From Sandaracinaceae bacterium (GTDB lineage Bacteria; Myxococcota_A; Polyangia; Polyangiales; Houyiibacteriaceae): a DNA stretch of 64,000 nt. This document shows positions 44,583 through 53,233 of this stretch, piece after piece. The stretch's first letter is position 1, and every line of letters starts with the position of its first letter. A program made the position numbers and the translations under genes. The notes below the pieces were generated by a model. The model saw nothing but the letters and a program-made list of their open reading frames with translations. It ran no database searches and was not told the origin of the DNA. The DNA lies in NCBI GenBank assembly GCA_020633075.1, contig JACKEI010000003.1, forward strand, positions 372,001 to 436,000. Direction: 5' to 3'.

Positions 44583-45518
44583 ATGAACCCCACGGACCTC
44601 CCCCCCACCGTCGTGACGCCCGGCAACCACGACGGCGTCCACCTCGGTCACCGCGCGCTCATCTCGACCGCGCGTGACCTGGCGGCCCGCTCGGGGCTCG
44701 CCACGATGGGCATGTGCTTCGATCCCCACCCCACCAGCGTGCTTGCGCCGGACCGGGCCCCTGTGCTGCTGACGCCGATGGCGCGGCGGGTGGAGCTGAT
44801 GCGGGGGGCGGGGTGCGACGAGGTCGCCGTGTTGACCTTCGATCGCGACTTCGCCCAGACCTCTCCCGAGCTGTTCGTCCAGCGGGTGCTGGTGGAGCGC
44901 TGCCGTGCGCGGGCCGTCGTCGTCGGGCCGGACTTCCACTTTGGCAGCAAGCGCGCAGGCAACGTCGAGACTCTGCGCGACCTCGGCCGCCAGCACGGCT
45001 TTACCGTCACCGTGGTGCGCCCGGTGCTCTTCGAAGGAGCGCCCGTGTCGTCCACGCGCGTACGGCGCCTGTTGGCGGAGGAGGGGGACGTCGCCTCCGT
45101 CGCGCGGATGCTCACGCGCGTGCATGACGTGGACGGCGTGGTGGTGCGCGGCGATCAGCGCGGCCGCACCATCGGCTTTCACACCGCGAACCTCCAGCTG
45201 GCCGACGTCCAGCTGCCCGCGGACGGGGTGTACGCGGTCGTGGTCTCGGTCGTGGGCGGCGACGGCACACGCCTGCAGGGCGTCGCCAACCTCGGGCAGC
45301 GCCCCACCTTCGAGGCCGGGCGTTCGGTGGAGGTGCACCTCCTGGACTTCGAGGGCGACCTCTACGGAAAGACGCTGCGCGTTGGCTTCGTCGCGAGGGT
45401 CCGCCCGGAGCAGAAGTTCGACGGCGTGGAAGCCTTGGTGAGACAGATCAACCAGGACTGCGTGCGCGCCCGGGCGCTGCTCGCGGTCGCCGAAGAGGAG
45501 CTGCTGCGGTGGATCTGA
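44583..45518 (+). CDS. ribF: Bifunctional riboflavin kinase / FAD synthetase
   Basis: A 311-residue enzyme converting riboflavin to FMN and then FAD. The N-terminal nucleotidyltransferase domain has TPGNHDGVHLGHRALI (canonical GNFDGVHxGH with His in place of Phe), FDPHPTSVLAP, VVVGPDFHFGSKRAGN and SSTRVRRLL. The C-terminal riboflavin kinase domain has GRTIGFHTANLQL, where the canonical Pro of GFPTANL is His; the metal-binding Thr-Ala-Asn is kept. VANLGQRPTFE follows. Both substitutions deserve checking but the fold is clear. The 3' end overlaps the next gene by 10 bases. Confidence 0.94.
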   Translation: MNPTDLPPTVVTPGNHDGVHLGHRALISTARDLAARSGLATMGMCFDPHPTSVLAPDRAPVLLTPMARRVELMRGAGCDEVAVLTFDRDFAQTSPELFVQRVLVERCRARAVVVGPDFHFGSKRAGNVETLRDLGRQHGFTVTVVRPVLFEGAPVSSTRVRRLLAEEGDVASVARMLTRVHDVDGVVVRGDQRGRTIGFHTANLQLADVQLPADGVYAVVVSVVGGDGTRLQGVANLGQRPTFEAGRSVEVHLLDFEGDLYGKTLRVGFVARVRPEQKFDGVEALVRQINQDCVRARALLAVAEEELLRWI

Positions 45519-46714
45519 GCAAGATGACACGCGAGGAGCTGGAGCGAGAGGCCGTCCGGCGCGGCGTGCGTGACGTGACGTACCTGACTCGTGCACAGCT
45601 GATCCGCGCCATCGAGGAGCCCCCGCCTGCTGGGGCACTCGACACTGCGAAGGCGATCTTCCGGGGCGTCCTCGGCGTCGCACGCACGCTCCGTGGTCGG
45701 CCTTCGAGCCCGCCGCCCGCGCCGGCCGCGCCACCCGCGCCGGCCGGCGCACCCGCACCCGCAGCGCCCTCCGCGGCACCCGCGTCCGTCGCTGCGGCGA
45801 GTACGCCCGCGGTGAACGACGCGCCCGGAGACGCTGCTGGCCCGGGGAGAACGAGCGGAGACACGCAGCGGATGCGCGTGTCCGAGACGCCCGCGGGGCT
45901 CCCCGCCGTCTCGCGCCCCGACACCCCCTCGCCGGCTGCGGAGCCGCCCGTGGTGGCGACGGCACTGGAACCGGAGCGCCGCCCGACGCGCGACCGCAGC
46001 GAACCCACCCGTAAGATGAAGCTCCCGTCGACGGACGGGGACTCCACGAAGATCCCCGTCCCCGACCTGCGCGACACGACGACCACGTTGGACCTCGGGC
46101 CGCTCAAGGCCGAGGTGCTCCTGGCGCGAGGGGAGGACGATCCACTCGCGGCGGCCGCGGAGCGGCGCGCGGCGGCCACGACCATACCCATCAAGGTGCC
46201 ACGCGACGCGGACGACGAGCCCATCCCGACGCGGACAATGGCGCGCCTGCTCCACGAGCAGGGGCACCATCGGCGCGCGCTCGCGATCCTGGAGAAGCTG
46301 CTGCAGGAGCGCCCCGGGGACCCCGAGCTCGAGGCGGACATCGCGGCCGTCGGGCGCAGCCTGGGCGTGCCTCGGGCGGCGCCGGGCGCGAGGCCCGAGC
46401 CGACGGTGCGCGCGGAGCTGGTCACCATGCTGCTGCCAGACCGCCGCGTGTTGCTGGCGTGGGGGCTCGGTGAAGCGTCGCTCGCCAGCGCGAAGACCAT
46501 GGGGGCGAGCGGGACGCTCGTGGCGCGGGTCCTGGTGCACGCGCCGGGAGGCGGCGCCGTGGCCCGGACGCTCACCGACAAAGAGGTGACCCCAACGGGG
46601 GAGTGGGCGCTGGGCCCCGTCATGGCGGGCTCGTTCGTCACGGCCGCGGTCGGCTTCCGCGACGGAGAGCGCTTCGTGTCGGTGGCGTCCGCGCCGGTGC
46701 TCGACGTCGTGTAG
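45509..46714 (+). CDS. Rho-N/SAP-like protein with TPR and C-terminal beta domain
   Basis: A 401-residue protein beginning with GTG inside ribF. Residues 1-36 (LSKMTREELEREAVRRGVRDVTYLTRAQLIRAIE) form a Rho N-terminal/SAP-type helical motif that binds nucleic acid in other proteins. A long Pro/Ala-rich linker (about 65-160) follows, then TMARLLHEQGHHRRALAILEKLL, a TPR-like helix pair (about 245-275), and a C-terminal beta-sandwich-like domain (VLLAWGLGEASLASAKTMGASGTLVARVLV, ending SVASAPVLDVV) of the kind found in DUF4912-type proteins. It could be an RNA- or DNA-associated scaffold. Coupling to ribF does not explain its role. Confidence 0.75.
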   Translation: MDLSKMTREELEREAVRRGVRDVTYLTRAQLIRAIEEPPPAGALDTAKAIFRGVLGVARTLRGRPSSPPPAPAAPPAPAGAPAPAAPSAAPASVAAASTPAVNDAPGDAAGPGRTSGDTQRMRVSETPAGLPAVSRPDTPSPAAEPPVVATALEPERRPTRDRSEPTRKMKLPSTDGDSTKIPVPDLRDTTTTLDLGPLKAEVLLARGEDDPLAAAAERRAAATTIPIKVPRDADDEPIPTRTMARLLHEQGHHRRALAILEKLLQERPGDPELEADIAAVGRSLGVPRAAPGARPEPTVRAELVTMLLPDRRVLLAWGLGEASLASAKTMGASGTLVARVLVHAPGGGAVARTLTDKEVTPTGEWALGPVMAGSFVTAAVGFRDGERFVSVASAPVLDVV

Positions 46715-46766
46715 CGGTCGCAGCGCGGAGGACGCAACTCGCCCTCCTGCGGGCCGACAAGGGCTC

Positions 46767-47297
46767 ATGTCGCCCGCCTCCAGCTCGGATCCAGGTCCGC
46801 TCGTCGTCGCCGCCGCGCTGCTCGCGCCAGGCTTCCCCGCAGCGCTCTCGTTAGTCGTCGCCCTCGCCGGGGGCGCCGGGTGCACACGTGCCTCGTCGAT
46901 ACGCGCGCGCGCTCTCCCGCAGCTCCAGATCCACGCGCGACGGGGCTTCTCCCCCTCGTCGTTTCGTGTCGACGCCGTCGCGTCGTTCCCTCTCTCCGGG
47001 CGCCGCGCGGACGCGGCCTCTCTGGCCGTGCCGGACCCCCTCGTGCTCGCGGACCTCCTCTGGGTCGACCAGGCAGACCTCTCGCTGACCGCACAGAGCG
47101 GGTACGTGGGGCCTCTCTCCGCTCCAACCAGGTCCCCGCGCCCTCGCGGCGGCGTCGACAGCCTTGGTGACGACGCGGAGGACGCCGGGCTTGGTGCGCT
47201 CCCGAGCGACGCCGTGCCTTGCACCCGCGCCGACACCTGCGCGTGGGCGCGCCTGCGCGCCGCGAGGGTCATGGCGGCCTGGGGGGTGACGCCGTGA
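46767..47297 (+). CDS. Exported protein of unknown function, 176 residues
   Basis: Starts at the ATG 46767. A hydrophobic N-terminus (LVVAAALLAPGFPAALSLVVALAG) ends at GAGC, a possible but non-classical lipobox. The rest contains a strand-rich SIRARALPQLQIHARRGFSPSSFRVDA, an acidic DSLGDDAEDAGLG part and two Cys near the end (VPCTRADTCAWAR). No family is recognised. Its stop overlaps the next gene (GTGA), and the pair follows the Rho-N protein by 52 bases. Confidence 0.65.
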   Translation: MSPASSSDPGPLVVAAALLAPGFPAALSLVVALAGGAGCTRASSIRARALPQLQIHARRGFSPSSFRVDAVASFPLSGRRADAASLAVPDPLVLADLLWVDQADLSLTAQSGYVGPLSAPTRSPRPRGGVDSLGDDAEDAGLGALPSDAVPCTRADTCAWARLRAARVMAAWGVTP

Positions 47298-47923
47298 GCG
47301 GGTGTCGGTCGCTCGCTGGCCCCGTGCTGCTGGGCACGCTCCTCTGCTGCTTCACCGCCGCCGCCTCTGCCCAACCGCGGACCCCACCCGCAGAGCCAGA
47401 ACCCACGGCGCCCGATCTCGATGCCCTGGCTGCGCGCTTCGAGCACGAACCCACGGTCGCAGAGGTGCTGCGCGCGGCGCTGCTGGTCCACGATCGCGGC
47501 GTCGCGGACCCGAGCCGTGCGGCACGCCGGGGACGCCGCAGCGCCTGGCTCCCCGAGCTGCGGCTGCGCGCGCGGCGGGGCCGCCAGCGCGACGCGAACG
47601 CGACCCAGAGCGGGACCAACCTCTCCACCGACGACGACGCCGTGCTCGAAGGGACGCTCGTGTTCGACCTGCCGCGGGCCGTGTACTCCGGCGACGAGCC
47701 CGTCTGGTCCCGCGAGGCGCGCGCCCAGGCTGCCGCGAGAGCGCAGCTGGTGCGGCTGGTGGTGGGCCTCTACTTCGAGCGGCGGCGCCTGCAGCTGGAC
47801 CAGGCCCTCGGTGCTCGCGACGTGGAGACCGCCGTCCGCATCATGGAGCTCGAAGCGCTGCTCGACGGGCTGACCGAGGGACGCTTCGGTGAGCTGCTGC
47901 GGCAGTCGCGCGAGGCTCCCTGA
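47294..47923 (+). CDS. Periplasmic helical protein of unknown function
   Basis: About 209 residues from the GTG at 47294, in a GTGA overlap. Signal peptide SGCRSLAGPVLLGTLLCCFTAAASA. The mature protein is helical: DLDALAARFEHEPTVAEVLRAALLVHDRGVADPSRAAR, then a strand-like TLVFDLPRAVYSG and a long helix ending EALLDGLTEGRFGELLRQ. The layout resembles short TolC-like/outer membrane-efflux helical hairpins (VEYFERRRLQLDQALGARD-type segment), but it is too short for that family. Function unknown; coupled to the 46767 gene. Confidence 0.65.
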   Translation: MSGCRSLAGPVLLGTLLCCFTAAASAQPRTPPAEPEPTAPDLDALAARFEHEPTVAEVLRAALLVHDRGVADPSRAARRGRRSAWLPELRLRARRGRQRDANATQSGTNLSTDDDAVLEGTLVFDLPRAVYSGDEPVWSREARAQAAARAQLVRLVVGLYFERRRLQLDQALGARDVETAVRIMELEALLDGLTEGRFGELLRQSREAP

Positions 47924-48057
47924 GCCGCTGGCCCTCACGTCGCGGCGCGCGCCGTCGAAGCGGCGTCACGAGCGCCGTACGAGGGCGAGCATGCTCACGC
48001 GAGCGGGAGCGGGCAGCGCGCTCGGGCGCCGCCTGTGAGCCCCCACAGGACCAGCGC

Positions 48058-49860
48058 TCACAGGAACGGCTGCAAGAAGACCTCAGCGCCTTGCGCTGCG
48101 CGGTGACGACGCAGGAGCGTCACACCCACGACGAACGCGCTCGTGGCGAGCAGCACGGGCCCGCTGAGCGTCTCCACGTCCGCCGGCACGCCCACCGCGA
48201 TCCACGCGCAGGACGCCGCCAGGCCCGCGAGCGCGGCGGGGAGCAAGAAGGCTGGCGCTCGGTCGCCCACGACGCCGCTCTGGATGCGCAGGCGCAGCCC
48301 CAGGAGCATGAGGCCCCAGCACTTGAACACGAAGAGCAGCACCCCGAGGGCGGCTGCCGCCGCGTCGCCCAGTGCGCCGTCCAGCGTGATGGGGTGCCAG
48401 CCCCCCAGAAACACGACCGCGCCGAGGCCGGCCACGACGAGCAGGTGTGCGCGCGCGGCAGCCGCTACGAAGGGCGGGGTGTTGGGGTCCGAGATGGCCG
48501 CGCTCGGACCGCCCAGCGCCGCGACTGCGAACACCGGAAAGAGCAGGAACGCGATGGGGTGGCGGAAGACCATGAAGTCCCAGAGTGCGCCGCCCTGGGC
48601 GACCTGTAGCCCGCGCAGGTGGTTGGTCCCGCCGAGCACCAACACCGAGAGCACGCTCAGGGCCATGGGCGCGCCGCGCAGAAAGAACGCCGAGCCCAGC
48701 AGCGGCGTCTTCGCCTTGGTGCGCGGGCCGAACACCTGGATGGCGAGCCGCAGCATCAGCGCCAGCCCTGTCAGCGCGCCCGTGTCGAACAGGCGATCGT
48801 AGACTCGGCCTGCCACCGCCATGCCGGCGAACGCCGCGCTCACCGCGAGGAGCGCGAGGGCTCGCGAGGTCCACAACGCGCGGCGAGGTGTCGCGTCACG
48901 CGTCCCGGGAGCGAACCCCAGCAGCCAGTCGATAGCGTGCGGTGCCCGCACATTGACCGCGTTGCGCGCGAACGCGGTGAGCGGGCCGGAGGTGGCCGGC
49001 ACGCTGGCGACGAAGACGATCAGCCCCCCGAGCAGCACCAACAACAGCAACACGCGCCCCTTCTGGCCTTCGGGGGGGCCGCGCAGCGGCATGTCCAGCG
49101 AGGTCGCGTGGCTGACGCCCGGTCGCTCCACCTCGAGGGTCACGCGCAGCGCGCCAGGGCGCGGCGCAAGATCGCTCAGCTCGAGGACGCGCACACCGTC
49201 GAAGCGCACCAGGACGTCCCCGGTCGCCAGGGTGGCGTGGGCGGCGGGGCTGTCGGGCCGCACGTCACCGATGCGCAGCCCGCCCGTCGTCGGCTGCTCG
49301 TCGGCCGGTGCGATCCCGAGCTCGTCCAGCGTCGCCTCCGCGCGCTCTCCGCGGTCGAGGGCCGCGCGCAGCCCCGTGTCCGCGCTCGCGCGCAGGTCGA
49401 ACTCCACACCGTCTAGCGTTCCGCTGACCGCCCGTCGCGACGCGACCCCGGAGAAGGTGACGCTCACACGCCCCGTGAACGTGCCCCGCCCCCCTAAGTC
49501 GATGAGATCGCGCTCGCGCAGCGTGACCTCGACGAGCTCCTCGGAGTGCGCATAGCCGCGCAGCGTGTGGTCGACCGTGAGGGGCGCGTCGCCGGGGCGC
49601 GCCAGCTCTCCCGTGAGGACCACCTGGGCATCCCGCGCCACCGGAAAGCCAGCCCCGGCGATGCGCAGCGTCGACCCGGGCTCGAGGATGTCGGGGGAGA
49701 CCTCGTCGACGTCCAGCAGCATGGCCGGTGCGGTGGGCGTGCCGCAGCCGACAGCCAGCAAGCACCACCCGAGGCACAGCGCCAGCGTCGCGACGGCGTG
49801 GGGCCGTGACGTGCGGCGGGTGAGCTCGAGGGCGCGTCGACGGTCAGGTCGCAGCGTCAC
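48058..49860 (-). CDS. Lipoprotein-like polytopic membrane protein with TIG and PDZ domains
   Basis: About 600 residues from a GTG at 49860 (an ATG at 49917 is the alternative). N-terminal hydrophobic segment with lipobox LAVGC. Then a TIG/IPT-like beta domain (VDEVSPDILEPGSTLRIAGAGFP), a second beta domain, and a PDZ-like domain (GGLRIGDVRPDSPAAHATLATGDVLVRFDGVRV). The C-terminal half has about eight membrane segments (LLLLVLLGGLIVFVASVPA, LTGLALMLRLAI, FMVFRHPIAFLLFPVFAVAAL, others). The LWDFMVFRHPIAFLLF region faintly recalls complex I subunit 1 (NuoH), but the EAE motif is absent, so this is only a hint. No other family is recognised. Confidence 0.75.
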   Translation of the reverse strand: MTLRPDRRRALELTRRTSRPHAVATLALCLGWCLLAVGCGTPTAPAMLLDVDEVSPDILEPGSTLRIAGAGFPVARDAQVVLTGELARPGDAPLTVDHTLRGYAHSEELVEVTLRERDLIDLGGRGTFTGRVSVTFSGVASRRAVSGTLDGVEFDLRASADTGLRAALDRGERAEATLDELGIAPADEQPTTGGLRIGDVRPDSPAAHATLATGDVLVRFDGVRVLELSDLAPRPGALRVTLEVERPGVSHATSLDMPLRGPPEGQKGRVLLLLVLLGGLIVFVASVPATSGPLTAFARNAVNVRAPHAIDWLLGFAPGTRDATPRRALWTSRALALLAVSAAFAGMAVAGRVYDRLFDTGALTGLALMLRLAIQVFGPRTKAKTPLLGSAFFLRGAPMALSVLSVLVLGGTNHLRGLQVAQGGALWDFMVFRHPIAFLLFPVFAVAALGGPSAAISDPNTPPFVAAAARAHLLVVAGLGAVVFLGGWHPITLDGALGDAAAAALGVLLFVFKCWGLMLLGLRLRIQSGVVGDRAPAFLLPAALAGLAASCAWIAVGVPADVETLSGPVLLATSAFVVGVTLLRRHRAAQGAEVFLQPFL

Positions 49861-49989
49861 GCAGGGGAGGTTGATCACGGGGTCTCGAACACAGGGGCGA
49901 GGGGCGGCGCGCGCCAAACCGCGCGGCCCCTCGGACCCTCACCGACCACGCCAAAGTCGTCAAGATTTCGGTGGGTTGCAGAAATCCCT

Positions 49990-50018
49990 TTGACAACCTC
50001 CGTCAAAGCCTTCAGAAA
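49990..50018 (+). promoter_or_regulatory. Candidate promoter of tRNA-Ala
   Basis: TTGACA (49990-49995) then, after 17 bases, CAGAAA, a weak -10. The -35 box sits in a 7-bp inverted repeat (CTTTGAC/GTCAAAG, 49988-50008). Transcription would start just before the tRNA. Confidence 0.35.
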
Positions 50019-50031
50019 GCCCCCCGACCCA

Positions 50032-50104
50032 GGGGTAGTAGCTCAGCTGGGAGAGCGCCGCACTGGCAGTGCGGAGGTCAGGGGTTCGATCCCCCTCTAC
50101 TCCA
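50032..50104 (+). tRNA. tRNA-Ala (anticodon GGC)
   Basis: A 73-base cloverleaf. Acceptor GGGGTAG pairs with CTACTCC and includes the G3-U70 pair that marks alanine tRNAs. D-arm GCTC...GAGC, anticodon arm CCGCA-CTGGCAG-TGCGG with anticodon GGC at 50065-50067, and T-arm with TTCGATC. Discriminator A at 50104; the exact CCA end is not encoded. It decodes GCC, with GCU by wobble, a frequent codon in this high-GC genome. Confidence 0.97.
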
Positions 50105-50133
50105 CCCAAGATTAGACGAGCCTAGAGAAGCCG

Positions 50134-50163
50134 CAGCGAGCCCCAAAAGGGCTCGCTGTTTCT
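50134..50163 (+). terminator. Rho-independent terminator of tRNA-Ala
   Basis: A perfect 10-bp stem (CAGCGAGCCC / GGGCTCGCTG) with a 5-base loop, followed by TTTCT. It is 30 bases after the tRNA. Confidence 0.85.
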
Positions 50164-50278
50164 CTTGGTGCCGACCGGGGTGGCGCCGCCCGCTTCGCGC
50201 CGTTTTCCCGGCGATTCTGAGGAAACGGCGCGCTTTCCGGCAGCCCCAGGCGTTACGCGCTGGTACCATCGCGCCCGC

Positions 50279-51817
50279 ATGTCGCCACCCGCCGATGCCA
50301 GCCCCGAGAGCTCCGCGACGCAGCTCGCCCTTCCGCTGCCCGAGCTGAACCTCCTCCCGGCCTCGGTGCGTCAGCCCGCCCTCGAGCGCCGCGTCTTCTG
50401 CAACCGCAACCTCCGGCTCGACCGCGTGGACGTCGTCGGCTTCGACATGGACTACACGCTCGCCCACTACCAGCGCCCGGCGACGAGCGCCCTCATGGTC
50501 GAGCTGGCGGTGGAGCGGCTCATCGCGCGTGGCTACCCCGAGACCTTCCGCACGCTGGCGGTCGACACCTCCTTCCCCATCCGCGGTCTGCTCGTGGACT
50601 TGAGGCTCGGCAACCTGCTCAAGATGGACCGCTACAAGTACGTGAAGCGGGCCTTCCATGGGCACGTCGAGCTCACGCGCGAGGAACGCCGGGTGGCGTA
50701 CCACACCCGTCGCCTACGCTCCTCGTCGGGCCGCTACGTGTGGCTGGACACGCTCTTCGCCCTGCCCGAGGTGAGCCTCTTCGCGGCCGCCGTCGAGGCC
50801 ATCGACCGGGGGCAGGGGAACCCGGGCAGCCCGCGCCGTGACTACGCGAGCCTCTATCGCGACATCCGCGCGGCCATGGCCGAGATCACGCACGACGGGA
50901 CGCTGCAGAAGCGCGTGATCGAGGACCCGGCGCGGTACGTGGAGCTGGACCCGCAGCTTGCCCCCGCGCTGCAGCGCCTGCGCAGCGCGGGCAAGCGCCT
51001 CTTTCTGCTGACTGACTCCGACGCCGCCTATACCGAGGCCGTCATGAACCACCTGCTCGGCCACAGCCCCGCGTACCCGAGCTACCATCGCTACTTCGAC
51101 TGGGTCGTGACCGACGCCCGCAAGCCCGCGTTCTTCACCGGGCAGGCGCCGTTCCGGGAGGTGCTGGCGGGTGGGGCCCTCGGCTCGCCCACGGAGACGC
51201 TCGAGCGCGGGCACGTCTACGCCGGGGGTCACCTGGCTGCCCTCGACCAGGCCTTCGGGGTGTCGGAGGACCGCGTGCTCTACGTGGGTGACCACATCCA
51301 CGGCGACGTCCTGCGGGCCAAGAAGGAGACCGCGTGGCGGACCATGATGGTGATCCAAGAGATGGACGCCGAGCTGGCCGCGCTCGCGAAGGTCGCGCCG
51401 TGGGTGGACCGCCTGGCGGAGCAGACCGCGCAGCGCGAGGGGCTCCTGGACGCGATCCGCGAACATCAGGCGCGCATCAAGACGCTGGAAGCGCAGGTCG
51501 CGGAGCTGCCCGAAGAGGTGGCCGCCCCCGAGCTGCTCGCCAACCGGGCGCGCCTGCGCAAGTCGGCTGACAAGCTGCGCGCGCGCCTCCGGGGTCTCGA
51601 GCTGGACCAAGACGACCTCGAGCTGCGTATCGCGCAGGCCTACCACCCCCGCTGGGGCTCGGTCTTCAAGGAGGGCTCGGAGCTGTCCAGCTTCGGCCAT
51701 CAGGTAGAGGTCTTCGCCTGCCTCTACACGTCACGGGTCTCCAACCTCGCGGCCTACTCACCCACGCACTACTTCCGTAGTCCACGCGACCAGATGCCTC
51801 ACGAACTCTCGCCTTGA
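50279..51817 (+). CDS. HAD-superfamily 5'-nucleotidase (NT5C2-like)
   Basis: A 512-residue phosphatase of the HAD-IG family. The nucleophile motif GFDMDYTLAHY (Asp56, Asp58) is followed by a long cap region. KRLFLLTDSDAAYTEAVMNHL is motif II with Thr, and YVGDHIHGDVLRAKKETAWRTMMV gives motif IV (DHIHGD). The family hydrolyses purine 5'-monophosphates such as IMP/GMP. The C-terminal part includes a coiled-coil-like segment (REHQARIKTLEAQVAEL, and ADKLRARLRGLELDQDDLEL). The ATG at 50279 is used; upstream sequence in frame is low quality. It lies between the tRNA and citrate synthase, with no clear link. Confidence 0.9.
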   Translation: MSPPADASPESSATQLALPLPELNLLPASVRQPALERRVFCNRNLRLDRVDVVGFDMDYTLAHYQRPATSALMVELAVERLIARGYPETFRTLAVDTSFPIRGLLVDLRLGNLLKMDRYKYVKRAFHGHVELTREERRVAYHTRRLRSSSGRYVWLDTLFALPEVSLFAAAVEAIDRGQGNPGSPRRDYASLYRDIRAAMAEITHDGTLQKRVIEDPARYVELDPQLAPALQRLRSAGKRLFLLTDSDAAYTEAVMNHLLGHSPAYPSYHRYFDWVVTDARKPAFFTGQAPFREVLAGGALGSPTETLERGHVYAGGHLAALDQAFGVSEDRVLYVGDHIHGDVLRAKKETAWRTMMVIQEMDAELAALAKVAPWVDRLAEQTAQREGLLDAIREHQARIKTLEAQVAELPEEVAAPELLANRARLRKSADKLRARLRGLELDQDDLELRIAQAYHPRWGSVFKEGSELSSFGHQVEVFACLYTSRVSNLAAYSPTHYFRSPRDQMPHELSP

Positions 51818-51880
51818 GCGAGCGTTGCTGGTTATTCTCTCCACTGCACGGCTCGCCCGTCGCTCTACCAAGGACTGTCC

Positions 51881-53191
51881 ATGACGCAGGAATCGTCGCC
51901 GGCCCCCGACAACCAGACGCTCACCATCACCGACAACCGCACGGGCAAGACCTATGAGGTGCCCATCACGCACGACACCATCCGGGCGATGGACCTCCGC
52001 GCGATCAAGGTGAAGGACACGGACTTCGGCCTCATGACCTACGACCCCGCGTTCATGAACACGGCGTCGACGCGCAGCCGCATCACGTACATCAGCGGCA
52101 GCCAGGGCATCCTGCGCTACCGCGGGTACCCCATCGAGCAGCTCGCGGAGCACTCGTCGTTCTTGGAGACGGCCAGCCTGCTGTTGGACGGAGAGCTCCC
52201 CAAGCGCGGCGCTCTCGACTCGTTCACGCACCAGATCACCAACCACACGATGGTGCACGAGAACATCCGCGAGTTCATCGACGCGTTCCGCTACGACGCA
52301 CACCCGATGGGCATCCTGACCAGCACGGTGGCCGCGCTCTCCACCTTCTACCCGGACGCGAAGGACCTCGACGACCCTGCCGTCCGCCGGCTGCAGATCC
52401 TGCGCATCATCGCGAAGATGCCCACGCTCGCGGCCTATGCGTACCGGCACCGTCGAGGCTTGCCCTACGTCTACCCGGACAACGACCTCAGCTACTCGGG
52501 CAACTTCTTGAACATGCTCTTCAAGATGACCGAGGTGAAGTATCAGCCCAACCCGATCATCGAGAAGGCGCTGGACGTGCTCTTCATCTTGCACGCCGAC
52601 CACGAGCAGAACTGCTCCACCACCGCCATGCGCGGCGTGGGCTCGTCAGGCGTAGACCCGTACTCGGCGCTGGCCGCGAGCTGCGCCGCGCTCTATGGCC
52701 CGCTGCACGGTGGCGCCAACGAGGCCGTGGTGCGGATGTTGACCGAGATCGGCTCCGTCAAGAACATCGCGTCCTACGTAGAGCGCGCCAAGGCCGGTGA
52801 AGTGCGCCTCATGGGCTTCGGTCACCGCGTCTACAAGAACTACGACCCGCGCGCCAAGGTCATCAAGAAGCTGGCCTACATGGTGTTCGACGAGGTGGGC
52901 AAGAACCCGCTCGTGGACATCGCGGTGGCGCTCGAGAAGATCGCGCTCGAGGACGAGTACTTCGTGTCGCGCAAGCTCTACCCCAACGTGGACTTCTACT
53001 CGGGCCTCATCTACCAGAGCATGGGCCTACCCATGGATCTGTTCCCTGTGCTCTTCGCCATCGGCCGCACACCGGGCTGGCTCGCGCAGTGGGAAGAGAT
53101 GCTCACGGACCCGGAGCAGAAGATCGCTCGGCCTCGCCAGATCTATCTCGGCGAAGACAAGCGCGACTTCGTCCCGATGGTCGATCGCTGA
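51881..53191 (+). CDS. gltA: Citrate synthase
   Basis: A 436-residue type II citrate synthase, condensing oxaloacetate and acetyl-CoA in the TCA cycle. Family segments in order: LRYRGYPIEQLAEHSSFLE, HPMGILTSTVAALSTFYPD, DHEQNCSTTAMRGVGSSG (substrate-binding His region), LYGPLHGGANEAVVRML with catalytic His, VRLMGFGHRVYKNYDPRA with the second catalytic His, and NVDFYSGLIYQSMGLP with the catalytic Asp. Length and motifs are standard. It is a single gene 63 bases downstream of the nucleotidase. Confidence 0.98.
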   Translation: MTQESSPAPDNQTLTITDNRTGKTYEVPITHDTIRAMDLRAIKVKDTDFGLMTYDPAFMNTASTRSRITYISGSQGILRYRGYPIEQLAEHSSFLETASLLLDGELPKRGALDSFTHQITNHTMVHENIREFIDAFRYDAHPMGILTSTVAALSTFYPDAKDLDDPAVRRLQILRIIAKMPTLAAYAYRHRRGLPYVYPDNDLSYSGNFLNMLFKMTEVKYQPNPIIEKALDVLFILHADHEQNCSTTAMRGVGSSGVDPYSALAASCAALYGPLHGGANEAVVRMLTEIGSVKNIASYVERAKAGEVRLMGFGHRVYKNYDPRAKVIKKLAYMVFDEVGKNPLVDIAVALEKIALEDEYFVSRKLYPNVDFYSGLIYQSMGLPMDLFPVLFAIGRTPGWLAQWEEMLTDPEQKIARPRQIYLGEDKRDFVPMVDR

Positions 53192-53233
53192 GCGTCGCGG
53201 AGAGCGCGGCGTTCGGCGCGCCGCGCTCAGCGC

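Noticed and set aside
50105..50278. Second tRNA or other RNA after tRNA-Ala
   Set aside because: Only the terminator hairpin is seen; no further cloverleaf.
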